A DNA stretch of 64,000 nt from Pimelobacter simplex (GCA_016803235.1 JADCLI010000016.1:46405-110404), one strand, 5' to 3'; positions 42,908 to 54,660 are shown, counted from the first letter of the stretch. Program-made: numbers and translations. The notes: a model not told the origin generated them from the sequence alone.

Positions 42908-43911
42908 GGGGAACCGGCGTCGGCTCCTTCCCGGGCGAGAGCCAGCACGACTACGACGAGGCGCTGTCCGTCGTGCTCGGCGAGCTGGCGCCCGACGAGC
43001 ACGGGTTGGCGTTCGTCCCCGAGGTGCCCGGCCGCGGCGCCGGAGCCGCGATGACGGGCCGCACGCTGGGCCTGGTCACCGAGCTCGACGCCGACCTGCA
43101 ACCCGAGGGCTGGCGGCTCACCGGCACCTCCGGCGCGGCGCCCGTCGACCAGCGCCGCGCACGCAGCCTGCTCGCCCAGGACCTCGACGCCCTCGAGGAG
43201 CGGGCCGCGGGCCACGCCGGGCCGTTCAAGGTCCAGGTCACCGGCCCGTGGACCCTCGCCGCCACCGTCGAGCGCCCGCGCGGTGACAAGCTGCTCGCCG
43301 ACCACGGTGCCCGCCGCGAGCTCGCGCAGGCGCTCGCGGTCGCCGTCACCGACCACCTGGCCGACGTACGCCGCCGCCTCCCGGACGCGACCGAGCTGGT
43401 CCTGCAGCTCGACGAGCCGGCGCTGCCGGCGGTGCTCGCGGCCGGCGTACCGACGGCGTCGGGGTTCGGCAAGCACCGTGCGGTCCATCCGCCGGAGGCG
43501 AGCGAGGCGTTGGAGTGGGTCCTCGCCGCGGCGACGGAGGCGGGCGCGACACCGTGGGTCCACTGCTGCGCGCCGGACGTGCCGGTCGGGCTGCTGCGCG
43601 GTGCCGGTGCCCGGGGGGTGATGGTCGACCTCGACCTGCTCGACGCCGACGGCCACGATGCCGCCGCCGAGGCGCTGGAGGCCGGCGACACCGTCGTGCT
43701 CGGCGTGGTCCCGACGACCGGTGCGCCGTCCAGCGACAAGGTGCTCGTCGAGCGGGTGCTGCGCTGGCTCGACCTGCTCGGCCTCGACCCCGAGAAGGTC
43801 GGCGCCGGGCTGGCCGTCTCGCCGGCCTGCGGGCTGGCCGGCAGCACGCCCGCCGGGGCCCGGCGAGCGCTGGAGCTGGCCCGCGACGTCGCGAGGTCCG
43901 TGTCCGGCTGA
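42904..43911 (+). CDS. MetE-core-like methionine synthase family protein
   Basis: 335 residues. Matches only the C-terminal catalytic barrel of cobalamin-independent methionine synthase. Features: [52 protein letters not shown], zinc-site HCCAPDVPV and the final Cys in [11 protein letters not shown]. Full-length MetE is about 750 residues, so this is the short 'core' type common beside mnmA in actinobacteria. It may methylate homocysteine or have another zinc-thiolate alkyl-transfer role. GTG 42904 overlaps the mnmA stop. Confidence 0.85.
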   Translation: MRGTGVGSFPGESQHDYDEALSVVLGELAPDEHGLAFVPEVPGRGAGAAMTGRTLGLVTELDADLQPEGWRLTGTSGAAPVDQRRARSLLAQDLDALEERAAGHAGPFKVQVTGPWTLAATVERPRGDKLLADHGARRELAQALAVAVTDHLADVRRRLPDATELVLQLDEPALPAVLAAGVPTASGFGKHRAVHPPEASEALEWVLAAATEAGATPWVHCCAPDVPVGLLRGAGARGVMVDLDLLDADGHDAAAEALEAGDTVVLGVVPTTGAPSSDKVLVERVLRWLDLLGLDPEKVGAGLAVSPACGLAGSTPAGARRALELARDVARSVSG

Positions 43912-43938
43912 GCCCAGCCGTTCGATCGCCCGGAGGCG

Positions 43939-43988
43939 CCGCGACCCCGACCAAACGGCTCGATCGAGCGCTTTGATCGGGGTCGCGG
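43939..43988. terminator. Long near-perfect palindrome between convergent genes
   Basis: A 12-bp outer stem (arm CCGCGACCCCGA), then CAAA/TTTG, then a central GCTCGATCGAGC palindrome, with small mismatches between: 50 bases in all. Placed exactly between the ends of the MetE-like gene (43911) and the exporter gene (44002), so a bidirectional terminator is likely. Confidence 0.7.
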
Positions 43989-44001
43989 AGCCCGGTCGGG
44001 A

Positions 44002-45654
44002 TCAGCCGACGTGCACGCCCTCGGGGGCGTCGGTCGCCAGCTCGGTGTGCTTGACGTTGAGGAACGCCCAGATCACCGCCGACGCCGTCAGCATCAGGAT
44101 CGACGCGACGAGGAAGGCGTGGACCGCGCCCTCGGGGAAGCTGGAGCCGAAGACGGCGGCCTCGAGGAAGGTCAGGTCCGTGCCCGGTACGACGGCCGTC
44201 GGGTCGCCGCCACCGGCCACGATCGCGTCGGCCATCGGCTTGGCGACCTCGCTGGCCTGGTTGTTGGTGAAGTGGAGGGCGACCGTGCTCAGCGTCGCCA
44301 GGCCGAGCGCACCACCGACCTGCTGCATGGTGTTGAGCACGCCGGAGCCGATGCCCGAGTCCTCGGCGCGGACGTGGTGCACCGCGGTGAGGGTCATCGG
44401 GACGAAGACCAGGCCCATGCCGACGGCCATCAGGATGATGAACGGGAAGACGCGGGTCCAGTAGTTGATGTCGGCGCCGCCGTCGGTCATCGCCTGCAGC
44501 ACCGCCGTCGGCGACTCGTCGACCGGGATCCGGGAGAACATGAACAGCGCGGCGGCGGCGAGCAGGGTGCCGGTGCCGGCGAGGAAGCGGGCGTCGATCC
44601 GGGCGACCAGGTTGGACGCCAGGCCGGCGCCGATCACGATGCCGAAGGAGAACGGCAGGAACGCGAAGCCGGCCTCGAGCGGGCTGAAGCCCATGATCTG
44701 CTGGATGAAGAGGCTCAGGAAGTAGAACATCGCGAACATCGCGGCCGGGGCGATCATCATCGCCACGAAGCTCGTCGCGCGGGTGCGGCTGGCGAAGATC
44801 CGGACCGGCAGCAGCGGGTGCTCGACCCGCGACTCGATGACCGCGAACGCGACCAGGAGGGCGACACCGGCGACCAGCGAGGTGATCGTCTGGGCGTGGT
44901 CCCAGCCGTAGGCCTCCTCGCCCGCACGGGAGAGACCGAACACGATGCCGAGCAGGCCCAGCGTGCCGGTGATCGCACCGGGGATGTCCATCTCGCCGGG
45001 GTGGGACTCGGACTCGGCCAGCACGCGCGGGGCGAGGAAGGCCGCGACCAGGCCGATCGGGACGTTGATGAGGAAGGTCATCCGCCAGCCCTCGACGTCG
45101 AGGCCGAGGAAGGAGTCGAGACCGGTGAGCCAGCCACCGAGGATCAGGCCGATCGCGGCGCCGACGCCGGACATCGTGGCGTAGGCGGCCATCGCGCGGT
45201 TGCGGGCCGGGCCGGCGGCGAAGGTCGTGGTGATCAGGGCGAGCGCGGCCGGCGCAGCCATCGCCGCGCCGACACCCTGGAGGGCACGGGAGGCGAGCAG
45301 CAGGGCCTCGTTGGCGGCGAGGCCACCGAGCAGGGAGGCGATCGAGAACACGGTGAGGCCGCTCATGAAGAGGCGGCGTCGCCCGTACAGGTCGCCCAGG
45401 CGGCCACCGAGGAGCAGCAGGCCGCCGAACGCGAGCGCGTAGCCCGTCACGATCCAGGTCAGGTTGGCCTGGGAGATGTCGAGGTCGCCGCCGATGTAGG
45501 GCAGCGCGATGTTGGCGATGGTGGAGTCGAGCACCACCATCAGCTGGGCGGTCAGGATCAGCACGAGCGCCAGGCCGGCGTGCTTCGTGGTGGTCACCTC
45601 GGCCTCCGCGGGCGAGGTCGTCCCCGCGGGGTCGAGCGATTCGACGTCGGTCAT
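44002..45654 (-). CDS. DHA2-family MFS multidrug exporter (EmrB/QacA type)
   Basis: 550 residues, 14 membrane helices. N-terminal motif LMVVLDSTIANIALPYIGGD (motif D1), GGRLGDLYGRRRLFMSGL (motif A) and GLILGGWL within motif C, characteristic of drug:H+ antiporters. AAGGAACG ribosome site before ATG 45654. Lies 37 bases after a TetR gene in the same direction, so it is probably repressed by it and induced by its own substrates. Substrate unknown. Confidence 0.92.
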   Translation of the reverse strand: MTDVESLDPAGTTSPAEAEVTTTKHAGLALVLILTAQLMVVLDSTIANIALPYIGGDLDISQANLTWIVTGYALAFGGLLLLGGRLGDLYGRRRLFMSGLTVFSIASLLGGLAANEALLLASRALQGVGAAMAAPAALALITTTFAAGPARNRAMAAYATMSGVGAAIGLILGGWLTGLDSFLGLDVEGWRMTFLINVPIGLVAAFLAPRVLAESESHPGEMDIPGAITGTLGLLGIVFGLSRAGEEAYGWDHAQTITSLVAGVALLVAFAVIESRVEHPLLPVRIFASRTRATSFVAMMIAPAAMFAMFYFLSLFIQQIMGFSPLEAGFAFLPFSFGIVIGAGLASNLVARIDARFLAGTGTLLAAAALFMFSRIPVDESPTAVLQAMTDGGADINYWTRVFPFIILMAVGMGLVFVPMTLTAVHHVRAEDSGIGSGVLNTMQQVGGALGLATLSTVALHFTNNQASEVAKPMADAIVAGGGDPTAVVPGTDLTFLEAAVFGSSFPEGAVHAFLVASILMLTASAVIWAFLNVKHTELATDAPEGVHVG

Positions 45655-45691
45655 GAGCGTTCCTTCGTGAGGAGGCGGGTGGAGAGGAAGG

Positions 45692-46297
45692 TCAGCCGCG
45701 GGTGGCGGCCGGGATGATGACCTGGTCGACCACGCGGGCGATCAGGTCCTGGGTCGGGGGGTCGCCGAGCAGGAAGCCGCGGTGCAGCACGATGCCGGGC
45801 AGCGCCGCGGTGAGGATGTCGAGGTCGATGTCGTCGCGGAGCTCGCCGCGCTGGCGGGCCCGCTCGTAGACCTCGCGCGCGACGGCGACCTTGGGGGCGA
45901 TGAACCGCTCCCGGAAGGCGGCCGCGAACTCGGGGTCGCGCCCGATTGCCGTCACGACGCTGCCGAGCAGCGCGGTCTGGTGCTGGTCGGTGAGGCCGCC
46001 GTGTCCGCAGAACATCGCGAGCAGGTCGCCGCGCAGGCTGCCGGTGTCCTCCGGCGTCTCGACCGGCGACTTCTGCGACATGAGGGCGTCGATCACCAGC
46101 GCGGCCTTGCCGTCCCACTTGCGGTAGAGCGTCGCCTTGGACGCCTTGGCCTGGCCGGCCACGGCGTCCATGGTGAGCCGGTCGTACCCGACCTCGACGA
46201 GCACCGCCAGGGCGGCGTCGAGGATCTCCTGCTCGCGGTCGCCCTCCACGCGGGGCCGGACGGGCGCCTCGGGGGAGCTCGGCTTGCGGGGTGTCAC
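45692..46297 (-). CDS. TetR-family repressor of the MFS exporter
   Basis: 201 residues from GTG 46297, with GGAGG five bases upstream; the in-frame extension upstream would run through the operators. HTH: EQEILDAALAVLVEVGYDRL, then MDAVAGQAKASKATLYRKWD. C-terminal ligand domain resembles TetR_C_16-like proteins (GRDPEFAAAFRERFIAPKVA). Two operator palindromes lie just upstream, so autoregulation and control of the exporter are likely. Confidence 0.9.
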   Translation of the reverse strand: MTPRKPSSPEAPVRPRVEGDREQEILDAALAVLVEVGYDRLTMDAVAGQAKASKATLYRKWDGKAALVIDALMSQKSPVETPEDTGSLRGDLLAMFCGHGGLTDQHQTALLGSVVTAIGRDPEFAAAFRERFIAPKVAVAREVYERARQRGELRDDIDLDILTAALPGIVLHRGFLLGDPPTQDLIARVVDQVIIPAATRG

Positions 46298-46322
46298 GGG
46301 TGCCTCCGGTCGATTCGATGAA

Positions 46323-46342
46323 ACGGAACGGTTTCGTTCCGT
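46323..46342. promoter_or_regulatory. TetR operator, perfect copy
   Basis: ACGGAACG-GTTT-CGTTCCGT, a perfect 8-bp inverted repeat, 26 bases upstream of the repressor start. Confidence 0.7.
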
Positions 46343-46350
46343 AATGATGA

Positions 46351-48570
<2,220 letters not shown>

Positions 48571-48574
48571 CCCC

Positions 48575-49609
48575 ATGAGGCGCTGGATCCCGGCCGTCCT
48601 GCTCGCGTTGCTGGCCACGGCCTGCGCCGGCGCGGAGGAGCCGGACAGCGCTCCCACACCGACCGCCACGAGCAGCCCGACCGCAAGCATGCCGGCATCG
48701 CCGTCGGCATCGCTGTCGTCGTCCCCGGCCGCCGTACCGCACCCGGTGTCGCTGCCGGCCCTCGCGCGGAAGACCTTCGACGGGCGTGGGCTGCGGCTCG
48801 GGGACGAGGTGGCCCGCACGGCGCGCCACCGGCAGTACGCCGTCTCCTGGCGCAGCGGAGACCTCACCGTCACCGGCCGGCTCGCGGTGCCGGAGGGCCC
48901 CGGGCCGTTCCCGACGGTGGTGCTCGCGCACGGCTACATCGACCCCGCGGTCTACGTGAACGGGCAGGGGATGACCCGGGAGCGGGCGTGGTTCGGCGAA
49001 CGCGGGTACGTCGCGCTGCACGTCGACTACCGCGGTCACGCCGGCTCCGACCCCGACCCGAGCGGCGGCCTCGACATGCGGCTGGGCTACACCGAGGACG
49101 TCATCAACGCCGTGCTCGCGCTGCGGGCCTGGGACGGTCCGGTCGACGACGAGCGGATCGCCCTGGTCGGCCGCTCGATGGGCGGCGGGGTGGTCTACAA
49201 CGCGCTCGTCGCTCAGCCGGGCCTGGTCGACGCCGCGGTGGTCTTCGCGCCGGTCAGCTCGGACGCGGTGGACAACTTCGAGCGCTGGATCCGCCCGGAC
49301 CCCGGCCGAGGCGGCGTCGCCCGCCGCATCCTGAGCAGGTACGGCGAGCCGTCCGCCCAGCCGGCCTTCTGGCAGGGGATCAGCGCGCGCACCTACTTCG
49401 CCGACATCACCGAGCCGGTGCTCATCCACCACGGCACCTCGGACGACTCCTGCCCGATCGGCTGGAGCCGGGCGACGGCCCGGCTGATGGAGCAGGCGGG
49501 CGTCGACGTGACGCTGCGGACCTACCCGGGCGAGGAGCACGCGTTCGGGCCGCGGTTCGAGCTGTCGATGCAGCGGACCGAGCGGTTCCTGCGTCGCCAC
49601 CTGGCCTGA
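48575..49609 (+). CDS. Lipoprotein alpha/beta hydrolase (dienelactone/S9-like)
   Basis: 344 residues. Lipobox LLATAC, a Ser/Thr/Pro linker, then an alpha/beta-hydrolase domain. Oxyanion region VVLAHGYIDPAVYVNG, nucleophile elbow LVGRSMGGGVVYNALV, acid in HHGTSDDSCPIG and catalytic His in PGEEHAFGPRF. Surface-anchored esterase or peptidase; substrate unknown. ATG 48575 follows the ligA stop by 4 bases, so probably co-transcribed. Confidence 0.88.
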   Translation: MRRWIPAVLLALLATACAGAEEPDSAPTPTATSSPTASMPASPSASLSSSPAAVPHPVSLPALARKTFDGRGLRLGDEVARTARHRQYAVSWRSGDLTVTGRLAVPEGPGPFPTVVLAHGYIDPAVYVNGQGMTRERAWFGERGYVALHVDYRGHAGSDPDPSGGLDMRLGYTEDVINAVLALRAWDGPVDDERIALVGRSMGGGVVYNALVAQPGLVDAAVVFAPVSSDAVDNFERWIRPDPGRGGVARRILSRYGEPSAQPAFWQGISARTYFADITEPVLIHHGTSDDSCPIGWSRATARLMEQAGVDVTLRTYPGEEHAFGPRFELSMQRTERFLRRHLA

Positions 49610-49621
49610 GCGTCGCCGGCG

Positions 49622-50059
49622 TCAGCCCAAGGAGCGCAGCCAGCTCTCGGCGGCGTCCCGATCGGCGAGCCGGACGACCGCCAGCTGCGGGTGGACCGCC
49701 GGTGCGCGGTCGACCCAGCCGAGGTCCGGCTCGCGCTCGCGGGCGTCGGAGCGGATCCGTCGCAGCGTGCGGCGTACCTTCCCGGCGAACGAGGCGGGCT
49801 CCAGCTCGACCCGGACCAGGACCTCGGCGCGCTCGAGGACCAGCGGGCGCGCCCAGGCCTCGTCGGCGGTCGTGACCCAGCCGTCGAAGGCGGCCAGGCG
49901 GGCCACCTCGCTCGGTCCGGACAGCTCCGTCAGTGCGACGAGGGGGACGTCGAGGGTGGTCGCGAGGCGGTGCAGGAAGACCGCCAGGGCGTCGCCCGGT
50001 GTGCCGGCCACGACCACGCGCTGCGGCAGGTGGCGCGGGGCGGGGACGAGGGCGTGCAC
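49622..50059 (-). CDS. Degenerate P-loop protein, topology-modulation-kinase-like
   Basis: 145 residues from GTG 50059 (an ATG at 50104 is possible but would overlap gatC). VVVAGTPGDALAVFLHRLAT lies where FlaR/topology-modulation kinases have GxxGxGKS; here Lys-Ser is replaced, so ATP binding is doubtful. Later parts still fit: FDGWVTTADEAW at the WVIDGNY position, and LERAEVLVRVELEPASFAGK then RRTLRRI, a basic LID-like region. Divergent from gatC. Could be a pseudo-enzyme or a protein with a new function. Confidence 0.6.
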   Translation of the reverse strand: MHALVPAPRHLPQRVVVAGTPGDALAVFLHRLATTLDVPLVALTELSGPSEVARLAAFDGWVTTADEAWARPLVLERAEVLVRVELEPASFAGKVRRTLRRIRSDAREREPDLGWVDRAPAVHPQLAVVRLADRDAAESWLRSLG

Positions 50060-50089
50060 CCGGCGGATTCTAGGGGCGGCCCGACGACC

Positions 50090-50095
50090 TAGAAT
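50090..50095 (+). promoter_or_regulatory. -10 element of gatCAB, leaderless type
   Basis: TAGAAT, then 7 bases, then ATG 50103. The 16-base block from hexamer to ATG is one base different from that at the radical SAM gene (15760). Confidence 0.6.
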
Positions 50096-50102
50096 CGCGG
50101 GC

Positions 50103-50402
50103 ATGTCTCAACTCACCCGCGACGAGGTGGCCCACCTGGCCGACCTCGCCCGGATCGACCTCGACGACGCCGAGCTGGACCACCTGGCGCCCCAGCTCAA
50201 CGTGATCCTCGAGGCGGTCGCGTCCATCAGCGGAGTGGCCGGCGACGACGTGCCGCCGACCTCCCACCCGATCCCGCTCACGAACGTCTTCCGCGAGGAC
50301 GTCGTCCGGCCGAGCCTGAGCGCCGAGCAGGCGCTGTCGGGCGCGCCGGCGGTCGAGGAGCAGCGGTTCCGGGTCCCGCGGATCCTGGGGGACGAGCAGT
50401 GA
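50103..50402 (+). CDS. gatC: Asp/Glu-tRNA amidotransferase subunit C
   Basis: 99 residues, small subunit stabilising Gat[39 protein letters not shown] and [18 protein letters not shown] match the family. First gene of gatCAB, 4-base overlap with gatA. Indicates that Gln-tRNA and possibly Asn-tRNA are made by transamidation. Confidence 0.96.
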   Translation: MSQLTRDEVAHLADLARIDLDDAELDHLAPQLNVILEAVASISGVAGDDVPPTSHPIPLTNVFREDVVRPSLSAEQALSGAPAVEEQRFRVPRILGDEQ

Positions 50403-51925
50403 GTGAGCTGATCAGGAAGACCGCCGCCGAGCTGGCCGACATGCTGGCCGCGGGGGAGACGACGTCGGTCGAGGTCACCCAGGCACACCTCGACCGGATC
50501 GCCGCCGTCGACGGCGACGCCGAGGCCGGCGTGCACGCCTTCCTCCACGTCGACGCCGACGGCGCGCTGGCCCAGGCCGCGGAGTCCGACGCCCGCCGCG
50601 CGGCGGGGGAGAGCCGCCACCTGCTCGACGGTGTCCCGATCGCGGTCAAGGACGTGCTGGCCACGCAGGGCCTGCCCACGACGTGTGGCTCGCGGATCCT
50701 CGAGGGCTGGGTGCCGCCGTACGACGCCACGGTCGTCGGCAAGATCAAGGCGGCCGGCCTGCCGATCCTCGGCAAGACCAACATGGACGAGTTCGCGATG
50801 GGTTCCTCGACCGAGCACTCGGCGTACGGCCCGACCCGCAACCCGTGGGACCAGACCCGGATCCCGGGCGGCTCCGGCGGTGGCTCGGCCGCGGCCGTGG
50901 CGGCCTTCGAGGCCCCGCTGGCGCTCGGCACCGACACCGGCGGGTCGATCCGCCAGCCCGGTGCGGTCACCGGCACGGTCGGCGTCAAGCCGACGTACGG
51001 CGGCGTCTCGCGCTATGGCCTGGTGGCGCTGGCCAACAGCCTCGACCAGGTCGGCCCGGTCACCCGGACCGTCCTCGACTCCGCGCTGCTCCACGAGCTG
51101 ATCGGCGGCCACGACCCGCTCGACTCGACGTCGGTCGACGTCCCCGTCGGCGGCTTCGTGGAGGCCGCTCGCCAGGGCGCCACCGGCGACCTCTCCGGCC
51201 TGAAGGTCGGCGTCATCAAGGAGCTGGCCGGAGACGGCTGGCAGCCCGGCGTGATGGAGCGCTTCGCCGAGACCGTCGCGCTGCTCAAGGACCTCGGCGC
51301 CGAGGTCACCGAGGTGTCCTGCCCGACCTTCGTGCACGCGATGGCGACCTACTACCTCATCCTGCCGGCGGAGTGCTCCTCCAACCTCGCCAAGTTCGAC
51401 GCCATGCGCTACGGCCTGCGCGTCGTCCCCGAGGGCGACCCGAGCGCCGAGGCCGTGATGAAGGCGACCCGCGACGCCGGCTTCGGCGACGAGGTCAAGC
51501 GCCGCATCATGATCGGCACCTACGCCCTGTCGAGCGGCTACTACGACGCCTACTACGGGCAGGCGCAGAAGGTTCGCACCCTCATCTCCCGCGACTTCGC
51601 GGCCGCCTTCGAGGACGTCGACGTGCTGGTCTCGCCGACCTCGCCGACCACGGCGTTCCCGCTGGGCGACAAGCTCGACGACCCGCTGGCGATGTACCTG
51701 CAGGACCTCGCCACGATCCCGGCCAACCTGGCCGGCGTCCCCGGCATCTCGGTGCCCGCCGGCCTCGCCGACGAGGACGGGCTGCCCGTCGGCTTCCAGG
51801 TGCTGGCGCCGGCGCTCGCCGACGACCGGCTCTACCGCGTCGGCGCTGCCGTCGAGGCGGCCCTGACCTCCCGCTGGGGTGGTCCGATCCTTGCTCAGGC
51901 TCCGACGCTGGAGGGTCCCCGATGA
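50399..51925 (+). CDS. gatA: Asp/Glu-tRNA amidotransferase subunit A
   Basis: Amidase subunit that hydrolyses glutamine to supply ammonia. 508 residues. Ser-cisSer-Lys triad region: Lys in [14 protein letters not shown], amidase signature [16 protein letters not shown] and [18 protein letters not shown]-terminal [23 protein letters not shown] 50399 overlaps gatC (GTGA); its end overlaps gatB (ATGA). Confidence 0.97.
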   Translation: MSELIRKTAAELADMLAAGETTSVEVTQAHLDRIAAVDGDAEAGVHAFLHVDADGALAQAAESDARRAAGESRHLLDGVPIAVKDVLATQGLPTTCGSRILEGWVPPYDATVVGKIKAAGLPILGKTNMDEFAMGSSTEHSAYGPTRNPWDQTRIPGGSGGGSAAAVAAFEAPLALGTDTGGSIRQPGAVTGTVGVKPTYGGVSRYGLVALANSLDQVGPVTRTVLDSALLHELIGGHDPLDSTSVDVPVGGFVEAARQGATGDLSGLKVGVIKELAGDGWQPGVMERFAETVALLKDLGAEVTEVSCPTFVHAMATYYLILPAECSSNLAKFDAMRYGLRVVPEGDPSAEAVMKATRDAGFGDEVKRRIMIGTYALSSGYYDAYYGQAQKVRTLISRDFAAAFEDVDVLVSPTSPTTAFPLGDKLDDPLAMYLQDLATIPANLAGVPGISVPAGLADEDGLPVGFQVLAPALADDRLYRVGAAVEAALTSRWGGPILAQAPTLEGPR

Positions 51926-53415
51926 CTGAGGTGCTGGTTCCTTTCGACGAGGTCATCGCGAAGTACGACCCCGCCCTCGGCCTCGAGGTGCACGTCGAGC
52001 TCAACACGAACACGAAGATGTTCTGCGGCTGCCCGGCGGTCTTCGGCGGCGAGCCGAACACGCAGGTCTGCCCGACCTGCCTGGGCCTGCCCGGTGCGAT
52101 GCCGGTCGTCAACGGCAAGGCCGTCGAGTCGGCGATCCGGATCGGCCTGGCGCTGAACTGCTCGATCGCCGAGTGGTGCCGCTTCGCCCGGAAGAACTAC
52201 TTCTACCCGGACATGCCGAAGAACTTCCAGACCTCCCAGTACGACGAGCCGATCGCCTTCGACGGCTGGCTCGACGTCGAGGTCGAGGGCGAGACCTTCC
52301 GGGTCGAGATCGAGCGCGCCCACATGGAGGAGGACACCGGCAAGTCCACCCACGTCGGTGGTGCCACCGGCCGGATCCACGGTGCGGACTACTCGCTGGT
52401 CGACTACAACCGCGCCGGCATCCCCCTGATCGAGATCGTCACCCGCCCGATCCTGGTGCCGGCCGAGAAGGCGCCGGCCGTGGCCCGTGCGTACGTCGGC
52501 CAGCTCCGCGACCTGATCCTCGCCCTCGGCGTCTCCGACGCCCGGATGGACCAGGGCTCGATCCGCGCCGACGTGAACCTCTCGCTGGCGCCCAAGGGCG
52601 CCGACAAGCTGGGGACGCGTTCGGAGACCAAGAACGTCAACTCGCTGCGCTCGGTCGAGCGGGCGGTGCGCTTCGAGATGTCGCGGCACGCGGGCATCCT
52701 CGACGCCGGCGGCTCCGTGCTGCAGGAGACGCGGCACTTCCACGAGGACACCGGCACGACGTCCTCGGGCCGCGAGAAGTCCGACGCCGAGGACTACCGC
52801 TACTTCCCCGAGCCCGACCTGGTTCCCGTGGCGCCGTCGCGCGAGTGGGTCGAGGAGCTGCGCGGCACCCTGCCCGAGAACCCGACCCAGAAGCGGGCCC
52901 GGCTGCAGGAGGAGTACGGCTTCTCCGACCTGGAGATGCGCGACGTCTGGGCCGCGGGTGCGCTGCCGCTGATCGAGGCCACGGTCGCCGAGGGCACCGC
53001 CCCGCAGTCGGCCCGCAAGTGGTGGGTCGCCGAGCTGCTGCGCCGCGCCAACGACGCCGGCGTCGAGCTCGCCGAGGTCGGCGTGACGCCCCAGCAGGTC
53101 GCCGAGGTGCAGGCGCTGGTCGACGCCAAGACGATCAACGACAAGCTGGCCCGCCAGGTCTTCGACGGCCTCATCGCCGGTGAGGGCACCGCCGCCGAGG
53201 TCATCGAGAAGCGCGGCCTGGCCCTCGTCTCCGACGACGGCCCGCTGATCGCGGCCATCGACGACGCGCTCGCCGCCCAGCCCGACATCGCCGAGAAGAT
53301 CCGGGGCGGCAACCACGCTGCCGCCGGTGCGGTCATCGGAGCGGTCATGAAGGCCACCCGCGGCCAGGCCGACGCCGCCCGGGTGCGGGAGCTGATCCTC
53401 GAGAAGCTCGCCTGA
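51922..53415 (+). CDS. gatB: Asp/Glu-tRNA amidotransferase subunit B
   Basis: Kinase/transferase subunit activating mischarged Glu-tRNA or Asp-tRNA. 497 residues. [18 protein letters not shown] and [20 protein letters not shown] contain the four zinc cysteines. [37 protein letters not shown] and the C-terminal helical Yqey/tail domain follow. ATG 51922 coupled to gatA. A strong hairpin follows. Confidence 0.97.
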   Translation: MTEVLVPFDEVIAKYDPALGLEVHVELNTNTKMFCGCPAVFGGEPNTQVCPTCLGLPGAMPVVNGKAVESAIRIGLALNCSIAEWCRFARKNYFYPDMPKNFQTSQYDEPIAFDGWLDVEVEGETFRVEIERAHMEEDTGKSTHVGGATGRIHGADYSLVDYNRAGIPLIEIVTRPILVPAEKAPAVARAYVGQLRDLILALGVSDARMDQGSIRADVNLSLAPKGADKLGTRSETKNVNSLRSVERAVRFEMSRHAGILDAGGSVLQETRHFHEDTGTTSSGREKSDAEDYRYFPEPDLVPVAPSREWVEELRGTLPENPTQKRARLQEEYGFSDLEMRDVWAAGALPLIEATVAEGTAPQSARKWWVAELLRRANDAGVELAEVGVTPQQVAEVQALVDAKTINDKLARQVFDGLIAGEGTAAEVIEKRGLALVSDDGPLIAAIDDALAAQPDIAEKIRGGNHAAAGAVIGAVMKATRGQADAARVRELILEKLA

Positions 53416-53425
53416 GGCCATTGCT

Positions 53426-53467
53426 ACGGAGCCGCCTGTCCCCGGGGAACCGGGCGGGCGGCTCCGT
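53426..53467. terminator. Terminator after gatB
   Basis: Perfect 11-bp stem, arm ACGGAGCCGCC, with a 20-base loop, followed by TGCTGTTC. It lies between convergent gatB and the DUF559 gene and may serve both. Confidence 0.7.
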
Positions 53468-53478
53468 TGCTGTTCGGA

Positions 53479-54309
53479 TCACGCCGCGAGTTCGGCGTAC
53501 GTGTCGCGGAGCACGGCGCGGACCGCGCCCGGATCGTGCATCACCTGCGCCCAGGTGAACCGCAGCACGCGCCAGCCAGTCGCCGTGAGGGCGGTGTAGC
53601 GCTCGCAGTCGGCCTCGAAGGCGCGCTTGTCCTTGCCGTGGAACTCCCACGACTCGGCCTCGAGCACCACCCCGGCCACAGGGTCGACCAGGTCCGGGTG
53701 GAGCACGAGTCCTCGGGCGCGGATCTCGAACTGCGGCACCACGGGTATCGCCTCCTCGATGACCAGCGCTCGCAACGCCGACTCGAAGGGGTTGGCTGCG
53801 CGCTTGGTCGCGTGCAGCAGAACCTGGCGGTCGCGCGCGGTGGCCGCGGTCTGGAGGCCGTCGTACGTCAGCGCGTGGTGACGCAGGGCCGAGTCGGCCA
53901 CGGCCAGTGCATCCGCGAACGGCAGGTCGCGTGCGCACTGGAGCACGGTCGCGAGCGGGCTGGTCGCCCAGCCGTCGGTCGCGGTCCCGCGGGGGAGGCG
54001 GCGTGCGTCGGCGGAACTGACGCTGGGGAGCGGACGCCCGTGGGGTACGCCGACCTGGGGGCGCCGCGGTGGTACGCGCACCTGCCAGCCCCAGTGCAAC
54101 GCGGCGCTGAGGTGCATCACGTAGCCGCCGACCAGCACGGCTGCGCGTCTGGCCTGGTCCGCGGCCGGGAGCGCGTAGCGACCGTGCCCGGCACGGAGGA
54201 TCGTGCGTCGGTCCAGTGCCGTGCGGAGCCGTCTGCGGGAAGTGAGCAGGAGCAGGTCGTGCGCGCTGGCGACACCTCCCAGGCGCTCGAGTGCCTCCAC
54301 CGGACCCAC
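53479..54309 (-). CDS. DUF559 nuclease-like protein with AbiEi-like winged helix
   Basis: 276 residues from GTG 54309 (ATG 54426 would add a low-complexity Arg-rich 39-residue leader). N-terminal winged-helix/AbiEi-antitoxin-like segment: EALERLGGVASAHDLLLLTS then ALDRRTILRAGHGRYALP. C-terminal DUF559, Vsr/PD-(D/E)xK-like: HPDLVDPVAGVVLEAESWEF, FEADCERYTALTATGWRVLR and FTWAQVM. The HPDL(V)D and E-x-(E) acidic residues suit a metal nuclease site. Such orphan proteins are common in actinobacteria; role unknown. No toxin partner adjacent. Confidence 0.78.
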   Translation of the reverse strand: MGPVEALERLGGVASAHDLLLLTSRRRLRTALDRRTILRAGHGRYALPAADQARRAAVLVGGYVMHLSAALHWGWQVRVPPRRPQVGVPHGRPLPSVSSADARRLPRGTATDGWATSPLATVLQCARDLPFADALAVADSALRHHALTYDGLQTAATARDRQVLLHATKRAANPFESALRALVIEEAIPVVPQFEIRARGLVLHPDLVDPVAGVVLEAESWEFHGKDKRAFEADCERYTALTATGWRVLRFTWAQVMHDPGAVRAVLRDTYAELAA

Positions 54310-54473
54310 CCGCTCACTCTCTCCGAGCTCGGGCGTTGGTGCATCCGGCTCTCCACAGGCCAGGTCGCGCACCGGCCCCCGCCCGACACGCCGCCGGCTC
54401 GGCGTGTCGGCGCGCCGGGGATGCACGATCTGGCCGGTCGTGGGCGGATGACGGCACCGGCTCCGGGCGGAGG

Positions 54474-54479
54474 TACCCT
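54474..54479 (+). promoter_or_regulatory. Candidate -10 of the cobalamin-uptake operon
   Basis: TACCCT placed about 7-10 bases before the presumed riboswitch 5' end. ATGACG at 54448-54453 is a weak -35 candidate (spacer 20). Confidence 0.4.
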
Positions 54480-54483
54480 GATC

Positions 54484-54660
54484 CGGTTACATCGAGAACA
54501 CGCCCGTGGTGGGGGAAGCCGGTCGAATCCCGGCGCTGACCCGCAACCGTGGACCGCCCCTCGGGGAGCGGTGAGCCGGAGCACCCGTCATGGCGCGTCC
54601 TGACATCAACGCTGTCGCGGAGAGCAGCGGGTCAGTGGCACAGGAGACCTGGGCCCCGCC
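54484..54660 (+). promoter_or_regulatory. Cobalamin (B12) riboswitch
   Basis: Class I cobalamin aptamer. The conserved core lies at 54514-54551: GAAGCCGGTC-GAATCCCGGC then GCTGACCCGCAACCGTG. GTGAGCCGGAGCAC (54571-54584) follows, and the terminal B12 box CAGGAGACCTGGGCC lies at 54641-54655. About 30 bases separate the B12 box from ATG 54688. No T-tract terminator is present, and CCCG/CGGG pairing reaches up to the GGGAAGG ribosome site, so control of translation initiation is likely. Adenosyl- or other cobalamin binding is expected to shut off the uptake operon. Confidence 0.9.

Noticed and set aside
51922-53415. A plus-strand frame from 50683 that would fuse gatA antisense-frame sequence to gatB
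   Set aside because: The portion before 51922 is an out-of-frame reading of gatA; gatB begins at ATG 51922 with the family N-terminus.
54521-54551. tRNA-like sequence GGTCGAATCCCGGC
   Set aside because: No acceptor stem or anticodon arm fits; the segment is the core of the cobalamin riboswitch.
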